Part shown: in pieces, positions 13,490 to 15,207 of the stretch
Layout: the number at the start of each line of letters is the position of its first letter
Numbering within the stretch: position 1 is the first letter of the stretch
Source: Stenotrophomonas sp.
Lineage (GTDB): Bacteria > Pseudomonadota > Gammaproteobacteria > Xanthomonadales > Xanthomonadaceae
Length of the DNA stretch: 15,207 nucleotides
Assembly (NCBI GenBank): GCA_003248565.1
Contig: QFOV01000054.1
Location: 1 to 15,207 of the forward strand
Direction: 5' to 3'
Made by a program: the position numbers and the translations under genes
The notes under the pieces: model-generated
What the model saw: only the letters and a program-made list of their open reading frames with translations
Told to the model about the DNA's origin: nothing
Database searches by the model: none

Positions 13490-13557
13490 GTAGTGCCGAG
13501 CCATGCTCGGCTGGGGCATTACTGCTGAAGCCCTTGCCGAGCATGGCTCGGCACTAC
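13490..13557. repeat. Head-to-head SMAG dimer, copies 4 and 5
   Basis: Copy 4 (13490-13511, plus orientation, GTAG at the left) and copy 5 (13535-13557, minus orientation, CTAC at the right) form an inverted pair separated by 23 bases. Such facing dimers are the mobile REPIN-like form of REP elements. Copy 4 ends CTCGGCT, one mismatch from the others. Confidence 0.8.
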
Positions 13558-13569
13558 GGGGGCGAATGC

Positions 13570-13600
13570 AAAAAAAGCCCCGCACTTGGCGGGGCTTTTT
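13570..13600 (-). terminator. Rho-independent terminator of secA
   Basis: Arms GCCCCGC (13577-13583) and GCGGGGC (13589-13595) with a five-base loop, flanked by A7 (13570-13576) and T5 (13596-13600). On the minus strand it ends with seven T residues, starting two bases beyond the secA stop. It would also stop plus-strand transcripts. Confidence 0.9.
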
Positions 13601-13601
13601 G

Positions 13602-15207
13602 TCAGTTCAGTTGACCGTGGCAGTGCTTGTACTTCTTGCCACTTCCGCACGGACACGGGTCGTTGCGGCCGACCTTGGGCGCGTTGGCCTCGTCGATCAC
13701 CTCCGCTGCTTCCTCGTCGGCGCTGTAGCCGCCGTTGTCCTGGTGCTGGAACTGCGACATCTGCAGGCGTGCTTCGGCCTGCTGGCGCTCCAACTGCTCC
13801 ATTGCCGCTACTTCTTCCTCGCTGCGCACGCGCACGCGCGACAACATGGTGATTACTTCGCGCTTGACGTCCTCCAGCATCTGCGAGAACAGCTCGAAGG
13901 CCTCCTTCTTGTACTCCTGCTTGGGCTGCTTCTGCGCGTAACCACGCAGGTAGATGCCCTGGCGCAGGTAATCCATGCGGGCCAGATGCTCCTTCCAGCT
14001 CTGGTCGAGCACGGTCAGCATCACGTGCTTTTCCAGTGCGCGCATGGTCTCGGCGCCAACCGCCGCTTCCTTCTGCGCGAAATGCCCGTCCACGCGGTCG
14101 ATGACCTTCTGCACGATCGCCTCGGCATCCAGTTCTTCGTGCGCCTTGACCAGGCCAACCACGTCCATCTCCACGCCGAACTCGCCTTCCAGCGTGGCCT
14201 GCAGGCCCTGCAGGTCCCACTGCTCGTCCACCGAGTTCGGCGGCACGAAACGGGAGACCAGGTCATAGATCACGTCGCCGCGGATGCCGTCGATGTTTTC
14301 CTTGACCGACTCGGCGTCCAGCAGCTCATCGCGCTGGCCGTAGATCACCTTGCGCTGGTCATTGTTGACGTCGTCGAAGTCGAGCAGGTTCTTGCGGATG
14401 TCAAAGTTGTGCGCTTCAACCTTGCGCTGTGCCTTCTCGATCTGGCGGCTGACCATGCGGTCTTCGATGACGTCGTCTTCCTTCATGCCCATCATACGCA
14501 TCGCCTTCTGCACCCAGTCAGAGGCGAAGATGCGCATCAGGTTGTCTTCCAGCGACAGGTAGAAACGGGACGAACCCGGGTCACCCTGACGACCGGAACG
14601 GCCGCGCAGCTGGTTATCGATACGGCGCGATTCGTGACGCTCGGTGCCGACGATGTGCAGGCCGCCAGCCGCCTTGACTGCTTCGTGACGCTCCTGCCAC
14701 GCCGCCTTCAGTGCGGCCTTCTGCTCGTCGCTGATGTCTTCACCCAGCTCGTGCAGTTCGGTTTCCAGCGAGCCGCCGAGCACGATGTCGGTACCACGGC
14801 CGGCCATGTTGGTGGCGATGGTGACCGAGCCCGGACGACCGGCGTTGGCGACGATGGTCGCTTCGCGGTCATGCTGCTTGGCGTTGAGCACTTCGTGCTT
14901 CACGCCAGCCTTGCGCAGGTGCTCGGACAGCATTTCCGAGGTTTCGATCGAGGTGGTACCCACCAGCACCGGCTGGCCGCGCTTGGCGCATTCTTCAATG
15001 TCGGCCAGCACCGCGTTGAACTTGCCCTTGCGGTTGAGGAACACCTGGTCCGGGTAGTCCTTGCGCACGGTCGGCTTGTTGGTCGGGATGACCAGCACTT
15101 CCAGGCCGTAGATGCTCTGGAACTCGAACGCTTCGGTATCGGCCGTACCGGTCATGCCGGACAGCTTCTTGTACATGCGGAACAGGTTCTGGAAGGTGAT
15201 GCTGGCC
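13602..15207 (-). CDS. secA: Preprotein translocase ATPase SecA, C-terminal part (5' end outside window)
   Basis: About 535 codons of the roughly 900-residue SecA, running off the right edge; the frame is open to base 15206 and reads ASITFQNLFRMYKKLSGMTG there. SecA drives Sec-dependent export of unfolded proteins through SecYEG. Visible parts are the end of NBD1, then NBD2 with QPVLVGTTSIETSEM, VTIATNMAGRGTDIVLGG, GLHIVGTERHESRRIDNQLR and GRSGRQGDPGSSRFYLS. These are followed by the helical scaffold and wing region with VMLTVLDQSWKEHLARMDYL and GIYLRGYAQKQPKQEYK, and an acidic linker. The C-terminal zinc motif is CPCGSGKKYKHCHG, which binds SecB. It ends directly at a strong terminator. The start lies outside the window. 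Confidence 0.98.
   Translation of the reverse strand, partial: ASITFQNLFRMYKKLSGMTGTADTEAFEFQSIYGLEVLVIPTNKPTVRKDYPDQVFLNRKGKFNAVLADIEECAKRGQPVLVGTTSIETSEMLSEHLRKAGVKHEVLNAKQHDREATIVANAGRPGSVTIATNMAGRGTDIVLGGSLETELHELGEDISDEQKAALKAAWQERHEAVKAAGGLHIVGTERHESRRIDNQLRGRSGRQGDPGSSRFYLSLEDNLMRIFASDWVQKAMRMMGMKEDDVIEDRMVSRQIEKAQRKVEAHNFDIRKNLLDFDDVNNDQRKVIYGQRDELLDAESVKENIDGIRGDVIYDLVSRFVPPNSVDEQWDLQGLQATLEGEFGVEMDVVGLVKAHEELDAEAIVQKVIDRVDGHFAQKEAAVGAETMRALEKHVMLTVLDQSWKEHLARMDYLRQGIYLRGYAQKQPKQEYKKEAFELFSQMLEDVKREVITMLSRVRVRSEEEVAAMEQLERQQAEARLQMSQFQHQDNGGYSADEEAAEVIDEANAPKVGRNDPCPCGSGKKYKHCHGQLN

Overview
The window is a chromosomal segment of a high-GC gammaproteobacterium of the family Xanthomonadaceae, most likely Stenotrophomonas. 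The clues are the gene content (ahcY, proP, metF, a Nudix-ThiE fusion beside secA) and at least five short palindromes with a GTAG end. These match the SMAG family of REP-like elements described from S. maltophilia. The genus call is an inference from these features; no database was searched.

Layout. Bases 1-214 are the 3' end of ahcY. Bases 215-534 hold a 91-bp tandem duplication of two hairpin elements followed by a Rho-independent terminator. A short + strand cluster follows: an AadA-type aminoglycoside nucleotidyltransferase (535-1335), a DUF4287 protein and a GyrI-like protein. It ends at a bidirectional terminator facing an SDR oxidoreductase (- strand). Divergent from the SDR are a VOC protein and a small unknown gene. 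That unknown gene converges on a secreted Tli4-like T6SS immunity protein, the two stop codons overlapping in CTAG. A long - strand block comes next: proP (4981-6510), a DUF2809 membrane protein, a DUF3228 protein and an APC amino-acid permease (to 9500). After a repeat-rich divergent gap, + strand genes are a four-repeat COG4705-like membrane protein, metF and a secreted DUF4124 protein. The right end carries, on the - strand, a Nudix-ThiE fusion, a SMAG-rich spacer, and secA, which runs off the window.

How it fits together. ahcY and metF belong to the same methyl cycle (SAH hydrolysis and 5-methyl-THF supply) but here lie about 10.6 kb apart with accessory genes between. metF has its own promoter, with a perfect dyad between the -35 and -10 elements. 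The block between them is mainly transport and defence: drug modification, osmolyte uptake (ProP), amino-acid uptake and T6SS immunity. The secA/Nudix pair is housekeeping.

I do not see a complete novel system. The most interesting leads are a structured RNA-like segment ending in an intrinsic terminator upstream of proP, a chromosomal AadA whose streptomycin-specific aspartate is replaced by lysine, an orphan Tli4-like immunity gene, the dyad in the metF promoter, and the fourfold acidic repeat in the COG4705-like protein.
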